From Elymus sibiricus (lineage: Eukaryota; Streptophyta; Magnoliopsida; Poales; Poaceae): 64,000 nucleotides of DNA. The translations under genes were made by a program, and so were the position numbers. Shown piece by piece: positions 11,336-21,101 of this stretch. Where the stretch lies: assembly GCA_039707655.1 (NCBI GenBank), contig CM077666.1:397067886-397131885 (forward strand), given 5' to 3'. The notes beneath the pieces were generated by a model, which did no database searches, had not been told where the DNA came from, and saw only the letters and a program-made list of their open reading frames with translations. Each line of letters begins with the position of its first letter. Within the stretch, counting starts at the first letter, position 1.

Positions 11336-13018
11336 TGATGTCTACTACACAACTTAATCTTGTAGACTCATGTTGGGCCTCCAAGCGCAGAGTTTTGTAG
11401 GACAGTAGCAATTTTCCCTCAAGTGGATGACCTAAGGTTTATCAATCCGTGGGAGGTGTAGGATGAAGATTGTCTCTCTCAAAGAACCTTGCAACCAAAT
11501 AACAAAGAGTCTCTTGTGTCCCGAACACACCCAATACAATGGTAAATTGTATAGGTGCACTAGTTAGGCAAAGAGATGGTGATACACGTGTAGTATGGAT
11601 AGTAGATATATGTTTTTGTAGTGCGAACAATAAAAAAAGCAAGGTAACAAGTAACAAAAGTGAGCATAAACGGTATTGCAATGCTTAAAAATAAGGCCTA
11701 GGGTTCATACTTTCGCTAGTGCAATCTCTCAACAATGCTAATATAATTGGATCATATAACCATCCCTCAACGTGCGATAAAGAATCACTCCCAAGTTCCT
11801 ATTAGCGGAGAACATAAGATAGAAATTGTTTGTAGGGTACGAAACCACCTCAAAGTTATCCTTTCCGATCAATCTATTGAGCTATTCCTATAAGTGTCAC
11901 AAACAGCCCTAGAGTTCGTACTAAAATAACACCATATGATACACATCAACCAACTCTAATGTCACCTAGATACTCCAATGTCACCACAAGTATCCGTGAG
12001 TTGATTATACGATATGCATCAAACAACTTCATAATCATAATATTCAATCCACACAAAGAACTCCAAGGAGCACCCCAAAGTTTCTATCGGAGAAAAGATA
12101 ATGAAAACGTGCATCAACCCCTATGCATAGATTACCCCAATGTCACCTCAGGAATCCGCGAGTTGAGTGCCAAAACATATATCAAGTGAATCAAATAAAT
12201 ACCCCATTGTCACCACGAGTATTCATATGCAATACATACATCAAGTGTTCTCAAATCTGAATATTCAATCCGACAATAACGAAACCTCAAAGGGAAAAGA
12301 TTCGATTCATCACAACAAGGATAGAGAGGGAAGAAACACCATATGATCCAACTATATTAACAAAGCTCGCGGTACATCAAGATCGTGACATATGAAGAAC
12401 ACGAGAGAGAGAGAGAGAGAGATCAAACACATAGCTACTAGTACATACCCTCAGCCCCGAGGGTGAACTACTCCCTCCTTGTCATGGAGACCACCGGGAT
12501 GATGAAGATGGCCTCCGGAGATGATTTCCCCCCTCCGGCAGGGTGCCGGAAAAGGGCTGTAGATGAGATCATGGAGGTACTGAGGCTTGCGGCGGCGTAA
12601 AAACTCATCTAGGTTAACTTTTGGGGGTTTCTGAATATATATGATTTTTCAGCGTTGGAATCACGCAAAGAGGTGCCACAGGGGGTCCACGAGGCACCAG
12701 GGCGCGCCTGGGGGGGCAAGCGCGCCCAGGTGGCTCGTGGGGCCCCTGTGGCTCTTCTGCTGCTCCTCCAAAGCTTCCTGGGTCTGTTTCCTTCTAGAAA
12801 AAATCGTCAAAAAGTTTTGCTCCATTTGGACTTCGTTTGAGGATTTTCTGGAAAACCAAAAACAAGAAGAAAACAACAACTGGCACTGGGCACTAGGTCA
12901 ATATGTTAGTCCAGGAAAATCAGATAAAATCCATATAAAAGTGCACCAAAATCATACAAAACTATAATAGACATGGCATGAATACTTCATAAATTATAGA
13001 TATGTTGCAGACGTATCA
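11336..13018 (-). repeat. 5' LTR of the minus-strand Gypsy-type element, full length
   Basis: 1683 bp, starting TGATGTCTACTACACAAC and ending GCAGACGTATCA on the + strand. It contains a GA microsatellite near 12406-12422 and a GC-rich leader region around 12450-12600. Its 3' terminus (minus strand, GTAGACATCA) differs from the ...TCTACAAGTAGCA terminus of the LTRs at 27065, 55087, 60549 and 62278, which indicates at least two LTR subfamilies. Confidence 0.9.
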
Positions 13019-13510
13019 GCGACCACTTGATCCAGGATGGATAAAAATCCATAAGGATGGCTCCATTAATTTTGATGCTCAGAATGGAGGGGAAGGAGGT
13101 GTGGTGAGATCTCACCTCTCTTTTCAGGGAGCTTGGAGTAAATCCTTTCCAGGCATCTTCGATCTTTTCATCGTCGAGTTGCTAGCTTTGCGAGAAGGTG
13201 TTATATTTTCTTAGTTGAGGGGCTTCTCGCATGTGATGATGAAAACAAATTGTTTAGAGGTTATCAACCTCTGGTCTTCACGTGACAATTCTAGACCAAT
13301 TGTGGCACCTATTTTGAAAGAAATAGGGAGAGATCTTTAGTATTTGCATCATTCTCGGTTCATCATGTTATGGGGGAAGCTAACATCCCGGCTCTAAGTA
13401 GTTCTCAATGTTGGATTGCTTAAAACCTGGGTTTTCTAATTAGAAACCTTGTGGCAAATTGTAACCAAATTCTATTAAGCAATAAAGATCCCTGATTTTT
13501 GTGTAAAAAA

Positions 13511-13657
13511 GCTACTAGGTAGACTTTTTTGCAGATAAGTTAGGGGAGCAACTAACCAACGGTTACCCATTTGGGGGCTCCAGCAAGGGTCACTTTTCTG
13601 GTGGGAGCGCGCCAAGTAGTGCGTCCAGCCACAACCATGTGTCACGTGCTGGGCGCT
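13511..13657. other. Remnant of the outer DNA that received the later insertions
   Basis: Between the LINE tail and the solo LTR lies unique-looking sequence starting with a GGGGAGCAACTAACC-like stretch. It continues after the solo LTR at 54857 with CCCTCTAGATTTTGG, and again after the hAT element at 63848. I cannot assign this host sequence to a class. Confidence 0.5.
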
Positions 13658-13917
13658 TGATACGCCTCCAACGTATCTATAGTTTATGAAGTATTCATAT
13701 TTTATTAACAACAATTATATATGGTTTTGGTGCACTTTTATATTATTTTTTTGACTAACTTATTAATCTAGTACCCAGTGTCAGTTGTTGTTTTCTGCAT
13801 GTTTTTGGTTTTACAAAAAATCAATATCTAGAAAGGTCAAAATACCCTGGCGATATAATATGATTTTTTCTGGAATATATATGATTTTTGGGCGAAGCAA
13901 TTAACACAAGGCGGTGC

Positions 13918-14330
13918 CACTACAAAAAAAACACTTCTGTGATGATACATCTTTGTCACAGTAGGTCACGTTTTCTGTCATGCATGTACATCCGTGACGA
14001 TTTTATGACAGAATCAAGATAGTCATACCTGTGCTGTCGTAGAAGTGTTCCATGATAATACTGAAATTATCATCACGGAAGTGTCCACTTCCATGACGAT
14101 AAATGACGCGTCATGGAAGTGTTTTCGTCAAGGGTGATTGACATGTGGCATCCACCGTAACGGGTCGCTGTTAAGCTATCGGGTGCGGGTTTGGATCCGA
14201 TAACCCGTTATCAGCCAGGACCAATGGCGATTTTCCACGTGTAAAATTGTCATTCGCCAACGGAACCACGTGTCAGCTCGGCGTTGGGACAGATGTCATC
14301 CATTCCATGGACGAGAGACGCCTATGATAC
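13918..14330. other. CACTA left terminal region
   Basis: After the 17-bp inverted repeat come several short TCATGGAAGTG, ATGACAGA and CGTGACG-like motifs in both orientations, likely transposase binding sites. A similar but not identical set occupies 53400-53538 at the other end. Confidence 0.6.
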
Positions 14331-15330
14331 GTCGACACGTGGCACGACCCAATAGTGGCCCATTCAGGTTAAATGGGCCGGCCCAGCCAAAGGCCCACAA
14401 GATTTTGTCAGATACTAGTGGACCAACCCGTTAACAGCCTGCCATGTTTTGGGCCAAATTACGGCCCATATCAGATATGGCCCGTTAATAGTGCACTGTG
14501 TTTGGGCCCATCTTAGGCCCGTTGAACAGTTTGACCTAGTTCGGCCCGATGATAGTTTGGGCCTGTTAGCGGCCCTTCGCGCAATTGGGCCGTTTTCAGC
14601 CCGGTTTAACGTTTGGTCATTTAACGGCCCGTGTGGCATTTGGGCCCATTTCTGGTACAAGTGACTTTCGACCTCTTAACGGACCATGCCGCATTTCGGC
14701 CCATTTCTGGTACAATTTACTTTCGGCCTCTTAACGGCTCGTGCAGCATTTGGGCCCATTTCTGGTACAAGTGACTTTCGGCCTCTTAACGACCCGTGGT
14801 CTTCGTGGATAAATTTAAGCCCACCTTGACTATCGGCCTGTTAAGGGCCCGTGAAATAATTGGGCCTAATTATGGCCCGCTTTGCACCCGGCCTGCTTAC
14901 AGCCCATCATGTTATTGGGCCAACCACGGTCCGGGATAAATTTTGGCCTGTGAACGGCCCGTCATATAATTGGGCCAATCATGGGTCGAGGTATATTTAG
15001 GCCTGCTGTCGGCCCGTGAATTGTTCGGCACAATTCAGGCCCGATCTAATTTTCAGCCTGTTAAAAGCCCATTTTATTTTCTGGCCCAACTAAGGCACGC
15101 GGTTTACTCGGCCTGTTAAAGGCCCGAAACTACTTGGGCCCGGTTTACGTTCAGGCCTGCTAACGGCCCGAGATGATTACGGGCCCACGTTTCAACCCAT
15201 ATATAGAGTTACGGGTTGGCCCGTTTGCGTAGTCTAATTTTTTTATATATAGCACTAACGGACCAATAACGTTTTGGCCCATTGATCTCCGTCGAAGCTT
15301 ACGGCCTAGCGACGATAGCATGTACAGTAA
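14330..15330. repeat. Left subterminal array of GGCCCGTTAACGG-like motifs
   Basis: Motifs such as GGCCTGTTAACGGCCCG and TTGGGCCC recur about every 30-40 bases for 1 kb, in both orientations. Subterminal arrays of short repeats are the hallmark of CACTA ends, where the transposase binds. The array at the right end of this element has quite different motifs. Frames over this block are by-products of repeat composition. Confidence 0.8.
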
Positions 15331-15589
15331 ATAAATTCTTCTAAAAAAGTAAATAAATTACAGCATAGTGACTACGAATAAACCTAGACTATACAATAAA
15401 GAAATAACAGGATATTACATCGACTGGGCATCAAAGTTCGCCACCAGTGATAATAAAGCGCAAGCAGACAGCGGATTACATACACACTTGGCATCAAAGG
15501 TCGCCACCAGTGCAAATAAACGCGCCAACAAAATATACAGAACCAACAGCTCTTCAACAGAGTTAAGAAAGGTTAGGCCTGCATGGCAG

Positions 15590-17828
15590 CTAGAGCGCAA
15601 GCAGCTGAGTAAACTGATGAGACTGCGCTTGTTTGATGCTTATATCCTCCAACTCTAGCTGCATAGCATCAATAGGCGTACTGTACTTCTGGTTAATCTT
15701 TGATAGAGATTGGAGTTCCAGTATGAGTTGAGTTGAAACATGTCTTTCTGCTTGAATTTGAGACTGAAGAAGTCGAGCAGATTCAGGCGGCGACTTCATC
15801 GAGCTTGTGCCACTGCTATTATCGAGTAACTTCGACACTACATCAAGACATGACTTTGGGGTTGTATCGCTATCCCCAAGATGTGTTGCCTTCTTCCCTG
15901 CAATATATGTTAGAGGGACAAGAAATGGGTTCGTCTCACTATCAGTGTGGCAGTTCTTCCTAGCGTCAGTGATATCACCCTGAAAGAGAAACAAGCAGAG
16001 AGATAACAGGTTTTGCACGTATAAGCATCAGTGCTGTCAATTCATCCCATTTCTTAGTGGCAAATAAAGAGACACGGTTTAAAATAGCATTAACATAATA
16101 AGACATGGCAGGAAATGGCATTGTGCAGGAGTGGCCAGCTTAACCACACCACTGGATTACAGATCAAGACACAAGCATACATGAAGTACTAAAGAACGTA
16201 TAAGCCTCAATGGCGAGTGTACTGCCAATTTATCCCATTTCAGATTGGTAAATAAAGAGACGATTTAAATAACATTAACATAATATGGCATTGTTCATAG
16301 TTAAGACATGGCAGGATATGACATTGTGCTGGAGTTGGTAGTTTCACCACACCACTGGATTACAGATCAAGAACACAAGCATACATGCAGTGCTAAAGAA
16401 GATCACTTGCTATGTTTAGTTTAATTTACATGGTATGAATAAGGAACTAGGTTGTGCAACTAAAAACTGAAATTGAGAAGGACAAACTTATGTTTATGAA
16501 CTTCTTCGTAATAAACTTTAAACATGCAATTTGATGCAAACGACAAAAACAAACAGCAGTAACAGAAATAGCTATCCAATTATACACAATAATGTTTGAA
16601 GGCTCGAGAAGGACAAACTTACATTAGTAGTGAAGACCGGCTCTATAAAGCCCTTTTCCATGTTGATGGGGGGGGGGAGGGGGGCAATTCAAGAAGTTTA
16701 CCAAAGAGTCTTCTTCATAAGCATTGCCTTTATTCTACATTTTGTTAAGAGTAAATATAGATGTGATAATATAGGAACAAATGGAGATTATTTAAGCTAA
16801 GATGCAGAGTGATGCTACATAATGAACTAGCTATAAATGTAAGTACAACATACAGGCAAAAGCTACTGACAAGAGCAATGCAGAGCTAAACTTCTTCAGT
16901 AGCATTGGTTTTATTCAACATTTTAGTAAGAGTAAATATAGATCTGGTGTGTACAAAATCGAGGGCAAGGAAAATAAGCTGCAAAGTGATGGTACATGAA
17001 CAACTAGCTGACAATATAAGTATAGTGATAAAGGACAACAGATACTTAGAAGAACAATGCAGAGCTAAACTTCTTCATAAGCATTGGGTTTATTCTACAT
17101 TAATGTAAGCATTAATATAGATCTGATAATTTGGAGTGAACAGTGGATAAGCAAGCTATCATGCACACTGATGTCACATAATCAACTAGGTATGAATATA
17201 AGTACAGGGATACAGGACAACAGGTACTAATAAGAGCAAAGCAGCGAGCAGCATAGTTGCGATATCCTAGGTTTTGTGGCGATGATTCTATCGTCAATAT
17301 AAGTGGGGTGCTATCTGATTTCTCCGGTACCACAACCTTTTTCAAGGACTTTGCTTTTACTCCTTCAGGTTCTACGGTCACCCTCTTCCTTTTGGATGTC
17401 TGATACACAAGAACAACATTTGAATGGAAAAACATGGTATGATGACAAATGGAATAGGTATTGATAATGGATGGGCATGGCATCTTCACATATATGATGA
17501 GTAAACTAAGCAGATGGTGGTGCAATGAATTAGAAGAAATGCAAGACACCTTATGCAAGATACGTGCAAGCAATAAAACCTTGCCAAATTAGAACCCAGG
17601 CACCTTGTTGGCTGAACAGGATAGGCCATCTTCCTTTGACTCCTTGAGCTCAGAATAGTCATTAGGATCATATTCTGAACACGAATCTATAGGTGGGGAG
17701 CGTGTGAGTTTCATTGCATCCAGAATGGAACTCAATCCCTTGATGCCAAGTTTGTTAGCCATTGCACTGTTCCGCAATATTCTTCTGATGTGCGCATTCT
17801 CATATTCATTGTGATTATGTTCACTATC
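15590..17828 (-). CDS. Three-exon coding fragment inside the CACTA, unknown protein with C-terminal coiled coil
   Basis: Three minus-strand segments splice in frame. Exon A is 17828-17604 (acceptor CTTCTCAG, donor GTGCCT), exon B is 17399-17232 (acceptor GTATCAG, donor GTACCT), and exon C is 15979-15590 (acceptor CTTTCAG, stop at the end). Exon A encodes an acidic stretch after a segment with RRILRNSAMANKLGIKG. Exon B starts with the basic TSKRKR, a likely nuclear localisation signal. Exon C ends in a helical, Gln/Glu/Leu-rich region (about the last 60 residues) that looks like a coiled coil. The 5' exons are not certain. Triticeae CACTA elements commonly carry a second, transposase-accessory ORF, and this may be a derivative of it; that is inference. 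Extra exons between B and C cannot be excluded. Three consistent splice phases argue against chance. Confidence 0.55.
16020..16405. repeat. Direct duplication in an intron, unit about 180-205 bp
   Basis: Two copies, about 16020-16195 and 16196-16405, share GTATAAGC, ATCCCATTTC, AAATAAAGAGAC and CCACACCACTGGATTACAG. They lie between exons B and C of the CACTA coding fragment. Confidence 0.8.
16716..17245. repeat. Three tandem copies of a unit of about 178 bp
   Basis: Copies start near 16716, 16899 and 17075. Each has a TTTATTC(T/A)ACATT segment, a TAAATATAGAT(C/G)TG-like segment and ends in GCAGAGCTAAACTTCTTC or a variant. They fill the intron downstream of exon B. Confidence 0.8.
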
Positions 17829-18080
17829 TGAGAAGCATAAAACATAAATAGTAGTGAAATTATCTGTGTAATGCAGAGGATGTACTAATATAATATGGGC
17901 TCCATGTAAACCCTTGTGTGCTATCACTGGATTCTGATGAGAGAGCCCATGTGTTCTGTAATTTGGTGCGTACATTAATATAATCTGGCACAACTACACA
18001 AAAAAATAGGCTCCCTATTGGGAGCTCCAGAGTTAAGGATAGTTGGCAGATGATAGGTTTCAAAATATACAGTATAGAAA

Positions 18081-19236
18081 GTTTATTGCCAAACCATGAT
18101 AACGAGAGCGCACAGAGAAATAGTATTCTCTCATGTCTCTATATGTGGCGCACATGCATTTCAAAACTCACGTACTAACATTAGCTGACCAATTAAATGT
18201 AAGCTTTGGAAATATGAGTGGCATGTAGTTTAGCTTGAAGGATGGAGTGCTTCTAGTACGACACAAAGGCACTAGGCAGATCGCAATGTAGATAAAAGGG
18301 GGACACCATAGGCATCATATATATATCGGGAAAGTGGAACTGGCTGGAAAACATGCGGTTATATTGCCGCTACTAATCAAAACCCTACCGATCACCTATA
18401 GGCTAGCTCTATTCACTTGAAGGCGCACTACTGTTACTATCAGTCTAGTCTCTCAAAGGCCACACGGCTCCCAACATTTCCTGGATATTAGGGCAGACCA
18501 ACTCGAAGTGCTGAAAGCATCTAGCAGAAGCGGCCCAATAGACCCGTCGACTGCAGATGTCACTGATCCCCTTCCTGACAAGGAACATACTATACTTATT
18601 AAAGAAGAACATATTAAAGAATAGAAGAGGAAGCATATTATGGAGATTCCGCTTCTTTCTATACAATGTTGGTTGCCCACCCATGATGAATCAGAGCGCC
18701 CAAAGAAATGCTATTCACTGGTGTCTCTCTACATGTGGCCACATGCATTTGGAAACTCAAGTGGGAGCATTAGCTGACCAATTAAATGTGTGTCTGTTAA
18801 CTAATATCAGTATCATATCACATTCGTATTTGAACAACTAAGCTTTGGAATTATGATTGCTGTGTTGTTTAGCTTCAAGGGTGGACTGCTGCTAGTACGA
18901 CACAAAGCACCTACGCAGATCATAGTGTATATATAATGGGAAAACCCTAACCATCACGAGTAAAATTAGGAAAGTGGAACTTGTTGGAAAATATGGGCTA
19001 GTATTGCCGGTAAGGCTAGAAAGGCTTCGGATACCAGCTCTCTTCAACGGAAGGCGCAGTACTGTTACTATCAGTCTAACTCTCAAAGGCGACACAGCTC
19101 CCAGCATTTCCTGGATATTATGGCAGACCAACACGAAGAGTTTAAAGCATCCATCACAAGCGACCGAATAGACCTGTATGCAGCAAATGTCCCTGCTCCT
19201 CTTCACTATGAGGAACATACTGTACTACTATACTTA
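18081..19236. repeat. Tandem duplication of about 590 bp, first two of three copies
   Basis: Copy 1 runs from about 18081 to 18666 and copy 2 from about 18667 to 19236, where the Helitron begins. The remaining 60 bases of copy 2 are at 26573-26632, and a third copy follows from 26633. Shared landmarks are CCATGATGAA, TAGCTGACCAATTAAA, TACGACACAAAG and ACTGTTACTATCAGTCTA. Copy 1 preserves the uninterrupted Helitron insertion site at 18598/18599. Confidence 0.9.
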
Positions 19237-19249
19237 CTAGTAAGCATGC

Positions 19250-19264
19250 ACGTGCAACGCACGT
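19250..19264 (-). other. Helitron 3' terminal hairpin
   Basis: A perfect 6-bp stem ACGTGC/GCACGT with a 3-base loop lies 9 bases before the terminal CTAG. A sister hairpin (ACGTGC-AAT-GCACGT) is at 38558-38572. Confidence 0.85.
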
Positions 19265-20559
19265 CTCAATCAAACCACATCAAATTTATGTGGGTATAAA
19301 ATTTTGAATTCATACTCTAGGATGACCCCTTCTTTATAAACAAAAGGAGAAGTAAAACCCCATCAATTATCTTTTGAGGATGCCATGTGTAGTTCAAGAA
19401 GACCATGAAGAAATCATAACTATATTGAAAATGTCACAAATCAATGGCAATCGCCTGGATGAACATCTCCACGGCTCATATAAGGGTGTAGCCTATTTAG
19501 TCTATTGTATAGTAAAAATGGAATCAAATATCCGATGAACATTTCAGAATGCTTATTTTCTTGGGTGAACTTCAAAGGAACATAGAAACATTGTCCACGT
19601 GAACATGGTGTCAATGCAAAGTTGGAACAAAGATACCCAAAAAAATAGCAGTCTTTGAAGAACTGAATTAGTTTCCCTCTTGGATTTGGGCTGCTTGTTA
19701 TCTTCATAATTTGAAGGCTCGACGGCGGCGGTAAAGCCACCCATGGGAGTAATAACGGGCACCGCCTGCGAGCCGAAAGAGTCGGATAGTTTTCAGCCTC
19801 TCCTGGAGTGGAACTACAGTTTAGACATACATTATCTATTGTGTATATAGTTGCAGAACATCTAGAAGCTAAAAACAAATCAATAAAGCGTTAGATTCAC
19901 AGTAAGGAAATGGAGAGAGGGAATTTAACATTTTCTCTATGACATGGATGTCATGCAAGCAACCCTTTCTCTACCCTAAGCTTAGTTCTGACATGATTAA
20001 ACATGAGTTAAACATGTCGCCGTACTTCAACATCTTAGCAGTGCAGAAAGGCTACTATTCTAGAATGGTTACAATATAAGGAAATTGGGCATGAGCAAAT
20101 AAAGGGCTATAAAAATTGTTGTTTCACAAAGCTAACCAGGACTGAAAAAGAACAAACAGAATATTTAGGATGACCAAAGCCATACACAGACTTTCCTTAC
20201 TAAGATGAATATACCCTCAGGAGAAGAAATCACACTAAATTAACAATGGATATATAAATAAGTTTAAAAGGCTAAAATGAAGGAAATCCCTAATGTCATG
20301 GCGCCTTTAGTTATTCATGTGCATATCCAATAGTAAGCATGATCTAATGAAAGAAGCAAAGATTCAAAGTTACCAGTTGATACAAAATGTGCTGCAAGAA
20401 TATATATTTGAAAAACTATTCAACAGTAAGCATGATGCATCTTATTAGAGGAAAAGCAACTAAACAAAATCCTGGTAAATTTAAGAAGAGAGATGTCACT
20501 AAGCTCTGTAGAAAGATCTTATCAGCGCTTGGAAAGGAGTCAATTGCAGTAGCAGTTGC
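19265..20559 (-). other. Helitron interior without a recognised gene
   Basis: A minus-strand frame at 19441-19878 is open for 145 codons but shows no domain I recognise. The rest is AT-rich, with no splice-consistent coding. Some of it may be captured intron sequence. Confidence 0.4.
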
Positions 20560-20680
20560 GTAAGAGATGACACACTGATGATCTCCAACTGCTCGTGACT
20601 TGAAACCAACGGTAGAGTATATGAGGTAGAACTCCCATATACGGATGAAGTTATCATCAAAGCCTGGTTTCAAAACTTGA
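20560..20680 (-). pseudogene. Captured exon of a plant cyclopropane-fatty-acid synthase, C-terminal part
   Basis: After an acceptor (TTCTTGCAG at 20681-20689), the minus strand encodes GFDDNFIRIWEFYLIYSTVG followed by FKSRAVGDHQCVIS. This matches from memory the end of plant cyclopropane-fatty-acyl-phospholipid synthases, where the corresponding stretch has the pattern GF-x3-FIRTWEYYF then GFK-x5-G-x-YQ-x-VFS. These enzymes add a methylene group to membrane-lipid double bonds using S-adenosylmethionine. Only this exon is visible. The SAM-binding and catalytic parts are missing, so it cannot be active. The frame stays open to 20416 but loses resemblance. It lies on the Helitron's own strand, as transcribed captured fragments often do. 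The alternative, an independent local gene, is unlikely because the Helitron ends enclose it. Confidence 0.7.
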
Positions 20681-20726
20681 CTGCAAGAAAAAGGAAGCGA
20701 TAAGAAATTAGTACTAACTGAGCAAC

Positions 20727-21101
20727 CAACTAGAACATGTATGTATATAATCATCACAGCAGTATTCTTCCTGTAGTCACTACTGTATGCCGATGCTCCG
20801 CTTCTCCCCGCCGTCGTTGACTCCCCGGTCGAACCCACAACCATTCATATCCCCTTTTCACAAAAATTATCCCTGATTTTGTTCTACAAAGATGACCAAA
20901 AATTCTGAATATCCCAACTGGAACATATATGTATATAATCATCACAACAATATTCTTCCTGTAATCATTGTTGTCTGCTGATGCGCCGCTTCTCCCCGCC
21001 ATCGTTGCCTCCCCGGCCGAACCACAACCATTCATATCCCCTTTTCACAAAAATTATCCCTGATGTTGTTCTACAAAAATGACCACAAATTCTGAATATC
21101 C
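20727..21101. repeat. Tandem duplication of 188 bp in the Helitron
   Basis: Copies at about 20727-20914 and 20915-21101 share ATGTATATAATCATCAC, GCCGCTTCTCCCCGCC or a variant, and TTCTGAATATCCC. They differ by scattered substitutions. The frames 20416-20844 and 20754-21035 (minus) overlap them and share the same repeated translation. Confidence 0.9.

Larger units (their letters stand above)
6267..13018 (-). mobile_element. Non-autonomous Gypsy-type LTR element (LARD-like), minus strand
   Basis: The element is bounded by two copies of the same LTR in minus orientation. The 5-bp duplication ACGAC (6262-6266) and GCGAC (13019-13023) differs at one base. LINE coding sequence resumes right after it, which independently confirms both ends. 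On the minus strand the order is 5' LTR (11336-13018), primer-binding site, a 326-codon ORF, about 3 kb without long frames, polypurine tract, and 3' LTR (6267-7049). No gag, protease, reverse transcriptase or integrase is visible, so it would need enzymes from a relative. The noncoding interior shares motifs with the + strand element at 55087-61953, for example the GGGAGGCAACCCAA region. Both belong to one broad family. Confidence 0.9.
5030..13510 (+). pseudogene. Decayed L1-type LINE (3' part of ORF2), interrupted by a Gypsy-type element
   Basis: Two blocks, 5030-6266 and 13019-13510, form the 3' part of a plant non-LTR retrotransposon ORF2. Translated in shifting frames, 5030-5420 resembles the end of the reverse transcriptase with motifs such as WLSWEKLAAPK and ALLGKQGW. 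About 5790-6000 resembles the zf-RVT domain (LWYALWKLKVLPK, then FKWRVLRGILP), in which the second cysteine of the C-x2-C pair reads as tyrosine. After the insertion, 13022-13330 encodes an RNase H domain: the first acidic site (KDGSI) and the glutamate (ELLALREG) are present, but the third aspartate reads N (KTNCLEV). Many stops and frameshifts make it dead. It ends with AATAAAG and a short A run near 13485-13508. The element is strongly 5'-truncated, and I did not find its target duplication. Confidence 0.8.
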
